Of a stretch of 17,819 bases of DNA, positions 1 to 8,256 are shown in pieces. Within the stretch, counting starts at the first letter, position 1. Every line of letters begins with the position of its first letter. This DNA is from Stenocarpella maydis (taxonomy: Eukaryota; Ascomycota; Sordariomycetes; Diaporthales; Diaporthaceae): positions 1-17,819 of the forward strand of contig NQMI01000195.1 of NCBI GenBank assembly GCA_002270565.1, in the 5' to 3' direction. A program made the position numbers and the translations under genes. Under the pieces are notes generated by a model. The model saw only the letters and a program-made list of their open reading frames with translations, was not told the origin of the DNA and did no database searches.

Positions 1-1309
1 GTTACTCTGATTAGTAGCTAATGATGCTCCATTATAAACCGTGGAGTTTATATCTTAGAGTGGAGTATAGGATAACTTATTCTGGTGGCAATAGGATAAA
101 GGAAGAAGATTTATCTTAGCACCTATATCTAGTAGGGCTGGGAGGATCTTATAGCTCTTTAAAGTAATCCTAATGTTTAGGTAGGCGGATCTGCAGTAAC
201 TATGGTTTACTATATTAGCAGTTTGAGATAATATTGAATTTACCTTATACCTAATGATATATATCTGATTAGAGCTTAAGCATTACTTATATCTAATTTT
301 AGATAAAGTAGAGACTATACTGAGTCCTAGACCTGTGGCTTGAGGCACATCCCTATCTAGGACTAGCTTGAAAGGCCACTCATTAAGAGAGGTATTATCC
401 CTGCAAGCAAGGAGCTCTCTAATCAGAATAGCATTAGTCTTGCTAAGTATGAGAATATCTGAAATTAGCATTTTGATTGAGGTAGTGAGGATAGCGTCCA
501 TGGCCTTGGCTTTAGGGGTCTGGGGGATTAGGGGTCCTTATTTGGGCTTAGCTTTAGTTGACTTTTCAGTCTTGCTCGGACTAATTGGATTACCCTTCGT
601 TTTACTTTTCCCCTCCCCAGCTATAGTGGAAGTCCCTTGCTACATTTCTAACACCACCTCCTCTTTATTAGAAATCATTCTTTAGTTCCCTAAGAGATAT
701 ATCGCCCTTGAGTTCAGGGCGGCTAGCAATTAGAGACTAATATCTCTGAATGCAAGGTAAGCTTATCCTTCCTTTTTGAAGCAAAAATTCCAGATGGCCT
801 CTAGCAAACTTCTTAATACTATAATGTTCCATATCCCTATAGAAAGCTATAGCTATAGGATTGAGCTAATTAGACCTACTTTTGCAAATATCCTCTTAAG
901 AGCTAAGGAATAGTAAGGTCTAAAGGGCAGCATTTCCAAAGGGCATTAAAGGTATGATAGGCTGAGAAGTCGCCTGAATAGGTGGTATAGGAGTATAATG
1001 CTCCTAATTAGAGGTCCTAGATGGGGTAGGGGCAGGTTCCTAAGGAGACTGGCATCCTTAAGGTGGACCTTTCTTTAATGAGAGCCCCCTTGCCTCATCT
1101 ATATCCTGCTCCCTTCCCCTAGAGGGAGAACCTCTAGTGGATGGGGGAGTAGAATGAACATCCCCTATCGGAAAAATAGAAGATATGGGTCCTGATTACT
1201 CTCTTGTGGTGATAGTGAAGTTAAATGTTTCTTAATACCAAAGGTCCTTCAGGAGAGGCGAGATGCGAGTGCTGTCCGAAGGTGTTGAATGTTTCTCTAT
1301 ACTAGGCAT
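1..1309 (-). pseudogene. Ty3/gypsy-like gag-protease relic, RIP-damaged
   Basis: A decayed LTR-retrotransposon reading on the minus strand. One frame starts at an ATG at 1309-1307 and runs through a proline- and serine-rich stretch and then a basic segment (RDMEHYSIKKFARGHLEF). It closes at a double TAA at 670-665. Its internal stops are TAA or TAG, as expected if CAA or CAG glutamine codons were hit by C-to-T changes. A second, overlapping frame opens at an ATG near 678 and continues to the window edge with only about four stops in some 226 codons. Near its end it reads PALLDIGAKINLLPLSY, the pattern of a retroviral-type aspartic protease active site. The catalytic D-T-G is D-I-G here (GAT ATA GGT, plus-strand 121-129), one C-to-T step from ACA. 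Reverse transcriptase and integrase would lie left of the window. No CCHC zinc knuckle was seen. The protease assignment is fairly firm; the family name is inferred. Confidence 0.72.
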
Positions 1310-2350
1310 ATCCGGAAGAAATAAGGGTGTAAGTGCTGTCCGAAGTTTACTGAGACGCGTATAGGAATAACTAGGTATAATCAGAGTGAAAGGTATTAGT
1401 ATAGAAGGTTACATTAAGTATCATGAAGTCTTGCTGTGGGTAAAGGCGGGAGCTACTCGACCGCTAGTCTCACAGGAGAGGACAACATAAATACCCGGAA
1501 TACCCTCATATTGCTGATACCAGCCATCCTAATCGCGGGGGGGTGCTAATAACAGCGGAAGCTCCGAGCTTACCGATCAGAAGGATAGCAGTCGGTAGGG
1601 CAGGAACCTCTTTGACTCCCTGCAGAAGCACGCAATATTTAGTACCGCCATTACCCAACCCAATATCATATAATATCAGATGATATCTTGGATGTAGTGT
1701 TTAATAGGGTAACCAGATATTATAATGATAACTCAAAAGGGAAAACTGAAGAGGGGCCTAATTAGTTAAACTGGGGCTTCATTATACCCAGTTTACCCAT
1801 ATTAGGGAATTAGTATACTAAACCTTCAGGTGCCACATCTAAGGGCAAGAGAGTTTTAGGTGATGTAGGCAGTTGGGATCTATTAAACCTTCTTGATACT
1901 AGTCCTTTGTGTCCCTTCTAAGGAAATGAGCCCTGATTAGATGCCATTAAATCTGATTAGAATGAATTTCTAAGGCCCGAAAATATAAATCCCTTAGTAG
2001 CTTTTCTAGGAATATATAGCTAGGCTAGAGGTCCTATACTTCACTACTGAATTGGGTATGCCGGGAGGGGGTTTAAGATATAGCTGAGGTGATGGAGTTA
2101 GCTCGGTATAGAGATCAGACTAGCCTTGCATATACCTGCTCCTATTGCCACTGGGTCAACTGTGGGCAACTCGGGAGGGTAAATCTGGCCTTTGCATGAT
2201 AGCAAAATCCTCTGTTAAGAGCGAGAGGGCGCTGTAGCTCTGATTAGAATCAAATGGTATTAGAAGTGTGGAGATTTACTCCCCCGAAGTGGCTGACAAC
2301 CTCATAAATAAAACAGGGAATCCAGGCCCAAAAGCCGAGGAACTTCATAA

Positions 2351-2400
2351 TGGCTGAAGAAACCTTGTTGGCTGAAGAAACCTTGTTGGCTGAAGAAACC
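2351..2400. repeat. 18-bp tandem repeat, about 2.8 units
   Basis: The unit tggctgaagaaaccttgt occurs at 2351-2368 and 2369-2386, with a partial third unit at 2387-2400. The unit length is a multiple of three. The minus strand reads a GFFSQQ hexapeptide repeat in the same frame as the protein-like stretch around it, and the plus strand reads LLAEET. The units are identical where complete, so the expansion is recent or was not touched by RIP. Confidence 0.9.
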
Positions 2401-2678
2401 TATGTTTGATTCATGGGGCAGACACTAGTGAAAACGGGCCCAGAGGGGAGAGCGAGAGGACAAAACCTCCACATACACAAAAAGGCACACGTTCTGCCAG
2501 AGCCCTAATTAAGCAACCACCCCAAGAGGAGCGTGGAAGGCAAGAAGAGGAGCCCCTGACGCAATAGGAGAGATATGAGGGGAATAGAGGGTGCTAAAAA
2601 GGAGAGGCAGAAAAAGAGGGCATAAGAAATAGTTTCATAGTACACACGTATATATCTGATAGATATAAATTCATAGGG

Positions 2679-2687
2679 TATAAAAAG
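2679..2687 (+). promoter_or_regulatory. TATA-like box before the degenerate frame at 2723
   Basis: The sequence tataaaaag lies about 36 bp upstream of an ATG at 2723. It could be the promoter of the relic that follows. The region is AT-rich, so a chance match is quite possible. Confidence 0.3.
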
Positions 2688-2722
2688 ATTGATTCTCTAG
2701 GACTAGAAATTTCTCAAAAGCA

Positions 2723-3239
2723 ATGCAGGAAGGCCCCCTTTTTATAGCCTTGGAGGGAGGGGGGGGGGATGCTAAGGCTGGTTTTCCTCCGGATTCCGAA
2801 ACATGCCGGTTCCCCTAGACCCCGGAACATTATTGCCGCTAGAAGGCCCGGGATTGTGAGCAGAGGTTGTTATTAATTAGGCTGGCCTATGAGCTTTAGG
2901 AAGCGGGCATATGCTTGCTTAGGGATCTCTCGGTATAGCTAGATGGCTGGTATAAGGAATGTTACTTTAATAAGGACCTAGGTAGCTTTCTTTATTAGTG
3001 TGTGAAGGATTTCGTTTAAGAGTATATGCTTTTAGCGGAGGACTTGCTGGCGGGCCCTGGGGTAAGTGAGGCCCTTAGGGATATTACTGCTGATGGGGAA
3101 GCTTGATTCTGGCTTGTTTATGGTGTTTGAGGGTATGCAAGGGCGTTTCTTGAGGGCGTAATGGCTTGTTGGTAAGAAGTGCGTTGAGGGGTTGATTGGT
3201 GGTTGTTGTGTAAGTTTGTAAAGTTTGTAAAATGTGCAA
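2723..3239 (+). pseudogene. Degenerate ORF of unknown repeat family
   Basis: From the ATG at 2723 one plus-strand frame reads through a glycine run (a ten-G tract at 2759-2768), then DSETCRFP, then a longer stretch with DGWYKECYFNKDLGSFLY, and fades near 3239. About ten in-frame stops interrupt it, and most can be explained as CAG, CAA or TGG hit by RIP. A second diverged copy of the DSETCRFP segment lies inverted at 5669-5706, which shows the sequence is repeated. I do not recognise the protein. The stop density is close to that expected by chance, and a minus-strand frame competes upstream of 2723, so the call is weak. Confidence 0.3.
2791..2828 (+). repeat. Inverted dispersed repeat, copy A
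   Basis: This 38-bp stretch pairs with the reverse complement of 5669-5706. 31 of 38 positions match and all seven differences are transitions, as RIP would produce. Copy A keeps the C or G at each differing site and is the less damaged copy. Confidence 0.7.
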
Positions 3240-3450
3240 AACGTTGATACTAGTGGTGTGGCCCTTGAAGTATGCCTATGGGTGCCCCCTAAACTTAAAA
3301 TATAGATTCTCTTAATAGAACTTTAGCCTATTATAGCTGGAGTAGTATTAGAAGAAAGAGGAAGCTTTAATTTATTTAGTATAGTAATTAGATTATATAT
3401 ATGTTTTTTTCTTATAAAGTTATAGCTGAGTAATGGTATGGTATTATAAC
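3240..3450. other. AT-rich spacer, no gene
   Basis: AT-rich DNA between the relic at 2723 and the minisatellite element at 3451. No coding frame, RNA gene or clear repeat was seen. Confidence 0.5.
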
Positions 3451-3565
3451 TTGTTAAACGGAACCGCTCACTAGGGCGTTGGCGCTTCGTGCAAGGAGTT
3501 ACCCTAGACTTCTTACAAGGAGTTACCCTAGACTTGCGAGTCAGGCGATTTTCGCTAAGTACGCC
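3451..3565 (+). repeat. Minisatellite-bearing repeat element, copy 1 (two units)
   Basis: This starts ttgttaaacggaaccgctca and ends with gcgattttcgctaagtacgcc. Inside are two units of a roughly 25-bp tandem repeat with core aaggagttaccctagactt (from 3491 and 3516). The same element lies at 4052-4192 in the same orientation with three units. The right end of this copy is cut by the single N at 3566, so its true end is unknown. It is largely free of RIP-type change, unlike its surroundings. It could be part of a small non-autonomous transposon or an LTR fragment. I found no terminal inverted repeats that settle the question. Confidence 0.8.
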
Positions 3566-3566
3566 N
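3566..3566. other. Single N, probable assembly join
   Basis: An undetermined base directly after the end of a repeat copy (acgcc) and directly before a copia fragment. The sequence right of the N differs from what follows the same motif at 4193. Confidence 0.7.
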
Positions 3567-4051
3567 TATATAGATTACCTACTTCTTCCCATCTAGGCGC
3601 TTAATATATACCTTAACTCTAATCCTCAGGGTATTTATTATGATTAGCTGCTCCAATACTCCATTTGGGACTTTCTTTATATAAGTATCTACTAGGTTAT
3701 CCTTCCTATTAATTCATTATACTTCTAATATCTCCTTCCTCTTATATACTTCTCTTAATAATATAATATTAATCATTAGCCTCTTCTCATTAGTTATATT
3801 AAGCTTTATTAGGCATTTATATAGTGATTATGAGTCTATATAGATTACTATTAGTATTCTTAGTACCTCTAGATAGTTAAAGATTCAGTTAATTATTATA
3901 CTAAGTACTATACTGCTATTAAACCCTGTTATTATTCCGTATAGGTTACTTGCTAGTATGCTTTATGTAACTTGCTTGCACTTTATTAAGCTCTAGTAGA
4001 TAATATTTCTATAGATCTTAAAGTTAATCTCTATATAGTCTTCTTCTATTA
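3567..4051 (-). pseudogene. Ty1/copia RNase H C-terminal fragment, RIP-damaged
   Basis: One minus-strand frame running from about 4051 down to 3570 matches the end of a fungal Ty1/copia polyprotein from memory of the family. It carries a segment like the RNase H core (VIYIDSQSLYKCL with Q as a stop here), then NEKRLMINIILLREVYKRKE, then a stretch like the conserved INGKDNPAD motif (INRKDNLVDTYIKK), and a terminal VLEQLIIINTLRIRVKVYIKR before a stop. About six stops interrupt some 160 codons, and most are one transition from Q or W codons. The fragment is cut by a repeat element at its upstream end and by an N at its downstream end, so no LTR is attached. The family call is firm; the copy is dead. 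Confidence 0.82.
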
Positions 4052-4192
4052 TTGTTAAACGGAACCGCTCAGCAGGGCGTTGGTACTCCGTGCAAGGAGT
4101 TACCCTAGACTTCGTTGTAAGGAGTTACCCTAGACTTCCTAGCAAGGAGTTACCCTAGACTTGCGAGTCAGGCGATTTTCGCTAAGTACGCC
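4052..4192 (+). repeat. Minisatellite-bearing repeat element, copy 2 (three units)
   Basis: This is the same element as at 3451-3565, with core units starting at about 4092, 4117 and 4142 (period 25 bp). The flanks match copy 1 with a few substitutions. Homology to copy 1 ends at acgcc (4192), because copy 1 is cut there by an N. The element may therefore continue to the right into the normal-GC stretch. Confidence 0.8.
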
Positions 4193-4500
4193 TAGTGCGT
4201 GCGTGACGCAAGATGAGTTTGGTGGCCGTGAGTCGATTATTTTGGCCTGCATTTGCACCTTAATTCAGACCTCTGTATTACCCTCATTTCTTACCCAAAA
4301 AGTATATAACTTGGTGCATTGGATAGCTTGATTTCTGAAGTTTATATGTACTCAATTTGGGCATTGCTAGAGCTATGGTTGGCTGGTTGCTTGGAACCAA
4401 AGATGGTGTGTTGGAAGGGCGAATTTTCCGGCATTTGCAAATTTGCACCAGAGCCTACCTCAGCGTGCCCAGGGGTGAGACGACGTCGGAGGGTATATAA
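4193..4500 (+). promoter_or_regulatory. Normal-GC promoter-like segment with TATA box
   Basis: About 300 bp of non-RIP-like DNA sits between repeat copy 2 and an AT-rich degenerate frame. It ends in a well-formed TATA motif (tatataa, 4494-4500). A long open frame begins right after the TATA box, and GC content falls sharply near 4625. The segment could be an LTR or a transposon promoter. A short open frame at 4319-4531 gives a 70-residue peptide with no recognised feature and is not called as a gene. Confidence 0.35.
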
Positions 4501-5608
4501 GGAGGGCTTACAGAAGCCCAACTTAATTTAATACAAAGTTGTCCAGACCATTGTCAATCGTCCCAATTCGCCTCAGAGCACCATACTGCGACCCTGCCGA
4601 AACACACACACGCTGAACTGAATGCTATTTTATAGCACAAATTCATCAGAAATAAATCTAGATATCTAATTAGGAGCATCTAGAATACTCTAGTTATTAG
4701 CTATAATAAGTATAAGAGGCTTATAATAAGAAAGAATATTATATATTCTTAAGCTAATATCTTAAGGATAAATAAGAGGGAGATTAAGTATTATGCTATA
4801 CCTAATATAGGATTAGAGTTAGGATAAAATCTGCTGGGCTTCCTTATAGTAAGATTTAATAAGGCTGATCTTTTAAGGCCTATTAATGTCTAGACTTCCA
4901 GGTTAAGCAAAACTCCCATTACCCCTAATAGCTTAAAGAACCAGCTACCTCTCCTAATATCCAAGATACTTAGTGCAATCATAAAGGATCTAATTACAAT
5001 ATCTAGGCTTGGACTTCATAAGGACCCATCTAAGACACCTAAGCCTCTTCCTTAAGCAGATAGAGTATAGATATATAGAGAAGATAGTCTTAAGATACTA
5101 AGTAAAGTAAGAACTACTTTATAAATGCCTAATTAGAGTAGGGCCGGAATGCTACTAGGTAACTTTATTAAACTTCTCTTATAGCAGATATTAGAAGCAA
5201 GCATTAGGAATATATCTCTAGAAGGAAATATAAATATAGATAGGATAATCCCTAAGCAATCAGGCATCTTAAGGTCTTTATTATTATCTCTATCCTCTAT
5301 TCCGGCTATACTACCACCATATCACCCATTGCCCGCCACAATAAGAATTATATTAATTTAGGAGCACAACTGGAATGCAAGCAAGTGGGTGGGGACTAAG
5401 GAAGCAAATTACTGGGTTCCCATACCAGCGATTAGTAATAGCTATTAATCCTAAGCTTACAAGAAGGCAGGTAAGCGAGAGGAGAAGGATTATAAACCAA
5501 GCATGCTATAGTAGAATAAGAGTAGGGATAAGCGGGCTAGGAATTAGGAGCTATAAAGGGTCTAATAGATCTGAATTTGGGTAGCTTATCTAATTAAAGG
5601 AGAAAAGT
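4501..5608 (+). pseudogene. Degenerate ORF, AT-rich, family unknown
   Basis: A single plus-strand frame after the TATA box at 4494 can be followed for about 370 codons to 5608. About 19 stops interrupt it, and all but the last are TAA or TAG, consistent with RIP of glutamine codons. Another frame sampled over the same DNA has roughly twice the stop density. No in-frame ATG is seen at the start; an ATA could be a mutated ATG. The region reads as a basic protein, with short stretches such as HNWNASKWVGTKEANYWVP near 5375. I do not recognise a family. It is probably a relic transposon protein, but an artefact of base composition cannot be excluded. Confidence 0.35.
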
Positions 5609-5668
5609 GATTTTAGTTATTTTAGGCGGACCATTACTTGTTCTTTATAATAATCTGAAGAGGGGTGT

Positions 5669-5706
5669 ATTCTAGGGTTTAGGGGAACCAGCATATTTCA
5701 GAATCC
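5669..5706 (-). repeat. Inverted dispersed repeat, copy B, RIP-mutated
   Basis: The reverse complement of this stretch matches 2791-2828 with seven differences, all transitions. In the frame equivalent to DSETCRFP it reads DSEICWFP. An N follows four bases to the right, so the rest of this copy is missing. Confidence 0.7.
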
Positions 5707-5709
5707 AAA

Positions 5710-5710
5710 N
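5710..5710. other. Single N, probable assembly join
   Basis: An undetermined base next to inverted repeat copy B (ends 5706). The coding-like frame changes across it. It is best read as a contig join within repeat DNA. Confidence 0.6.
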
Positions 5711-5711
5711 T

Positions 5712-6074
5712 TCTCTTGTTAATACTAGACTTATTAATAAAGATGAGTTAATTAGCCTGATATTCTTATATATTAATAATTTAGATAGCTTGGATCTTAT
5801 AGTTATGTTTTATAGTAATGAAGGAGTGTGATTCCTTTATTTACTTAATTCCCTTAAGTGCCCGGCTAATAATGCTTATAGAGATAAATAGATTAAAGGT
5901 TTTGAGTAACTACTATTGTATCTTATCTTAATAGAGGTTGTTCTTTTTGGAAAGGTGGTTAAGGAGGGCCTGGGTAATGAGAAGATATATTAGAATGCAT
6001 AGATGCTCGAGACTTGAATTATGAACGTTATAGTGGAAGTTACTTAGCTATATGCTATTATAGGCTGATAGTGA
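5712..6074 (+). pseudogene. Short degenerate ORF, family unknown
   Basis: One plus-strand frame of about 120 codons has roughly nine stops, mostly one transition from Q or W codons. It reads leucine-rich, for example FLYLLNSLKCPANNAYRD near 5830-5885. It begins directly after the N at 5710, so its true start is missing. I do not recognise it. It is probably another RIP-decayed transposon fragment. Confidence 0.3.
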
Positions 6075-6156
6075 TGTGCCTAGCGTGAATATATCACCGG
6101 ATATTTGATTCTTCCTCCTTAGCTTATGTATCTAGCGCTTAGAATACTTTATAGTC
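6075..6156. other. Short AT-rich spacer
   Basis: Nothing recognisable was seen between the degenerate frame and the 293-bp direct repeat. Confidence 0.4.
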
Positions 6157-6449
6157 TTTGTAATAGTTGTATTGTTGGCTAGATTAATGTTTAGAAGCCC
6201 CTTGATTGTTGTGAGCTCTAGCGGGGTGAGGCAGCGCTGTATAGTTGCAAAAATACTATATATTAAATTGTGAGAGTTGATTTATATAGGGTTAATAGCC
6301 TTACGGCGTGCTAAGGCGTGGTGAGTTGAGCAATGGGCGTTAATAGTTGAATGCCGAAGGGATGCCGATTTGTATGGGGAACGGGTGTGTGTCAACATGT
6401 GCGCGTCACTAGCGCGTTTTTGGCACTCTCGCTTGCAAATCAGAATACC
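6157..6449 (+). repeat. 293-bp direct repeat, copy 1
   Basis: I find no difference between this stretch and 7766-8058 when reading the two side by side. It spans the change from AT-rich relic DNA to normal-GC DNA. After the shared end (gaatacc) this copy continues aaggtacttg. Copy 2 continues ctagggttcc and then aaggttatc, so aaggt appears after both copies at slightly different spacing. Confidence 0.93.
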
Positions 6450-7349
6450 AAGGTACTTGACAACGGACTCTGTCAAACTGACCACAACCACGGTAGTTGA
6501 CGTGCAACTTTATGATTCCTCGCCAGCTTAGCACGCGATATGTGACGTGGCGGCTTTTTCCAAGTAGCGTGTGATTCAAGTCATTGCGTTCGGTCTCAGC
6601 AAGTGGTCCATTTGCATTCATGACGGCTCCAGCTGCGGTAACGTAACTTGCCTGACTGGCTGTGCGTTGAATAACTTGAGGATGTAGGTGCCTTCGTGAT
6701 CCTTTACACAATAGTCTCAATGGTTCTTTTTCCTGCAAAGTCTGTCACGGCTTATATCGTGAATCACCATCAGCAAGCCCTGGAAACGCAGAAACCTGTC
6801 TGAGAAGAGAGGATAAGCATCCCAGAAAGAGAACAAGATTGTCTGAGACTGACGCACAAGTCCCTTGTCATAATTTTTTTACATTTTCTTCTTATGGCAA
6901 TACTAGTGGGCGACTGCACAACAGTGGGCTACTACTACTGTGACAGCACTACTGTTCACAGTAGTTGGTAACCATTACTGTCACAACAGTAAGTACGCAA
7001 CCACAGTAGGTAGAGACTACAGTGAATGTAGTAGGGTGCTGACTAAGCAGCTACTACCAACTATATAGACCCGAACTGGCTGTGCGGGCTACGCCCACAA
7101 CACTACCACTTCCTCCATAGCGAATCAACCAACCACCACCACAACCCACGGTCGTATTGCAATACGTGACCCAACCAACATTTCTACAAAGCAACACTAT
7201 TCACTAGGACAATTAGCTATTTTTTACTATTTCCTACAGCCACCCAGCGTTAACAATAACACTCCATCCCTGGAAGGATGGGGGGGGGATTGTCCTGATA
7301 GATGTCCCCAGCGCCAGCATGTACAAAAAATGGAAGGTTGCCAGGTTGC
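6450..7349. other. Normal-GC segment without a recognised gene
   Basis: No protein gene is supported. A 109-codon minus-strand frame (6738-6409) runs into the 293-bp repeat and shows no family features. The stretch holds a cluster of CTACTGT/ACAGTAG motifs (6921-7030), a 14-bp palindrome (7153-7166), a strand-biased C/A-rich tract (about 7085-7190) and a G run near 7280. The C/A tract and G run might be regulatory or relic material. Confidence 0.45.
6948..6965. repeat. Near-perfect hairpin (8-bp arms, 2-nt loop)
   Basis: The sequence actactgt-tc-acagtagt is an inverted repeat. It sits in a run of further CTACTGT/ACAGTAG copies in both orientations from 6921 to 7030, and tgacag (6941-6946) and ctgtca (6978-6983) flank it as an outer inverted pair. 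Confidence 0.8.
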
Positions 7350-7355
7350 AAAAAA
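7350..7355 (-). terminator. RNA polymerase III terminator of the minus-strand tRNA-like gene
   Basis: A run of six A on the plus strand gives six T on the minus strand, 10 nt past the 3' end of the tRNA-like gene at 7366. This is the usual pol III stop and spacing. Confidence 0.7.
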
Positions 7356-7365
7356 TAATCAATGA

Positions 7366-7475
7366 TAGGAAGGCTACGATTCAAACGTAGGACCACCGGC
7401 ATCTCTCGAGAATGCCCTCATTGAAGGGACTTCAAGGAATTCATCGGTCGCTCTTACCAGCTGAGCTACCTTCCC
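7366..7475 (-). tRNA. Intron-containing tRNA-like gene, anticodon unclear (possibly Phe-GAA)
   Basis: The reverse complement folds as a tRNA. The acceptor stem is gggaagg against ccttcct (one G-T pair) with discriminator A. A perfect A box (TAGCTCAGCTGG) carries D-stem gctc/gagc, and the T arm is ctacg-TTTGAAT-cgtag. A T6 terminator follows. The gene is 110 nt long, about 37 nt more than a standard tRNA, so an intron is implied. The anticodon stem is ACCG with CGGT near 3', but the loop does not fit cleanly. The register that gives U33 followed by GAA (Phe) is one base short before the anticodon, and the closing pair would be A-C. The middle contains a perfect ttgaag-tcc-cttcaa hairpin. It may be a true tRNA-Phe with an odd intron, a sequencing slip, or a pseudogene. 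Confidence 0.7.
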
Positions 7476-7764
7476 AAATTTCGATATGTTAGGATTAATT
7501 TGTGCAGTGATAAATCCAACTTTCATGCCCGTAATCTTTGTGGTAATTGCGCAATCATCCAAGTTCAAAACCTGCCCAGTGAAACGCCACGAGCTAAATG
7601 TTGATTTAAAGGGTCACTTCCCAACATCTTAAGCATGTCAGACTAATAGTTACACAATTTTCGTGGTGGAAAAACGTTTCGTTGTCACTCGGAACCCTGG
7701 AATATAAGACTGGAGTTGTAAGTCCCGTACTCGAAGCCAGGGCAGCGTGTACCAGTGTCCTGTC
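7476..7764. other. Spacer between the tRNA-like gene and the second 293-bp copy
   Basis: Normal-GC DNA upstream of the minus-strand tRNA-like gene. I saw no coding or RNA feature. An open frame that starts at 7682 runs through the N at 7765 into the repeat and is not meaningful. Confidence 0.5.
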
Positions 7765-7765
7765 N
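7765..7765. other. Single N at the start of the second 293-bp copy
   Basis: The N sits exactly before the first base of the duplicated segment. The three bases on its left (gtc) also match the bases left of copy 1. A contig join made at a repeat is the simplest reading. Confidence 0.7.
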
Positions 7766-8058
7766 TTTGTAATAGTTGTATTGTTGGCTAGATTAATGTT
7801 TAGAAGCCCCTTGATTGTTGTGAGCTCTAGCGGGGTGAGGCAGCGCTGTATAGTTGCAAAAATACTATATATTAAATTGTGAGAGTTGATTTATATAGGG
7901 TTAATAGCCTTACGGCGTGCTAAGGCGTGGTGAGTTGAGCAATGGGCGTTAATAGTTGAATGCCGAAGGGATGCCGATTTGTATGGGGAACGGGTGTGTG
8001 TCAACATGTGCGCGTCACTAGCGCGTTTTTGGCACTCTCGCTTGCAAATCAGAATACC
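7766..8058 (+). repeat. 293-bp direct repeat, copy 2
   Basis: I see no difference from 6157-6449 (constant offset of 1609). It ends 198 bp before the start codon of the DUF4470/MYND gene, so it may contribute to that gene's upstream region. Confidence 0.93.
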
Positions 8059-8256
8059 CTAGGGTTCCAAGGTTATCAGGGGTTTTCCAATGATCCTCGC
8101 GGCCCCGCAGCTCAAACTTCAATGCATCACACACGAACCTTTTTCACCAGCCACCGTACTTCCGTTTGTCCTTGATTGTGGTTGTCATCGTGATCACAGA
8201 GATGTCGGAAAACTTGTTTGTAGACAGCAATCAATTCATGTGACGGATCCTTCGAG

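Larger units (their letters stand above)
1310..2722. other. Repeat-derived DNA upstream of the gag relic; no gene assigned
   Basis: No intact gene is seen. The stretch mixes AT-rich and normal-GC patches. It holds a 14-bp direct repeat (agtgctgtccgaag at 1268-1281 and 1332-1345) and a G run near 1540. One minus-strand frame from about 2722 to 1660 reads as protein-like over long stretches, but it has about 17 stops in roughly 350 codons, no better than chance for this composition. By position this should include the leader and possibly the 5' LTR of the minus-strand element at 1-1309. I could not find convincing LTR ends or a primer-binding site. Confidence 0.4.

Noticed and set aside
368..685. 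A 105-codon plus-strand frame
   Set aside because: It is the antisense shadow of the gag-protease relic, whose protease motif fixes the minus strand as coding.
4092..4162. 25-bp tandem repeats that could suggest a CRISPR array
   Set aside because: The genome is eukaryotic. The units are nearly contiguous with spacers of only a few bases, and no cas gene is present. It is a minisatellite.
6409..6738. A 109-codon minus-strand open frame
   Set aside because: It ends inside the 293-bp repeat, has no family features and no intron or promoter support.
7682..7882. A short plus-strand frame crossing the N at 7765
   Set aside because: It joins sequence across a probable assembly gap and contains an undetermined residue.
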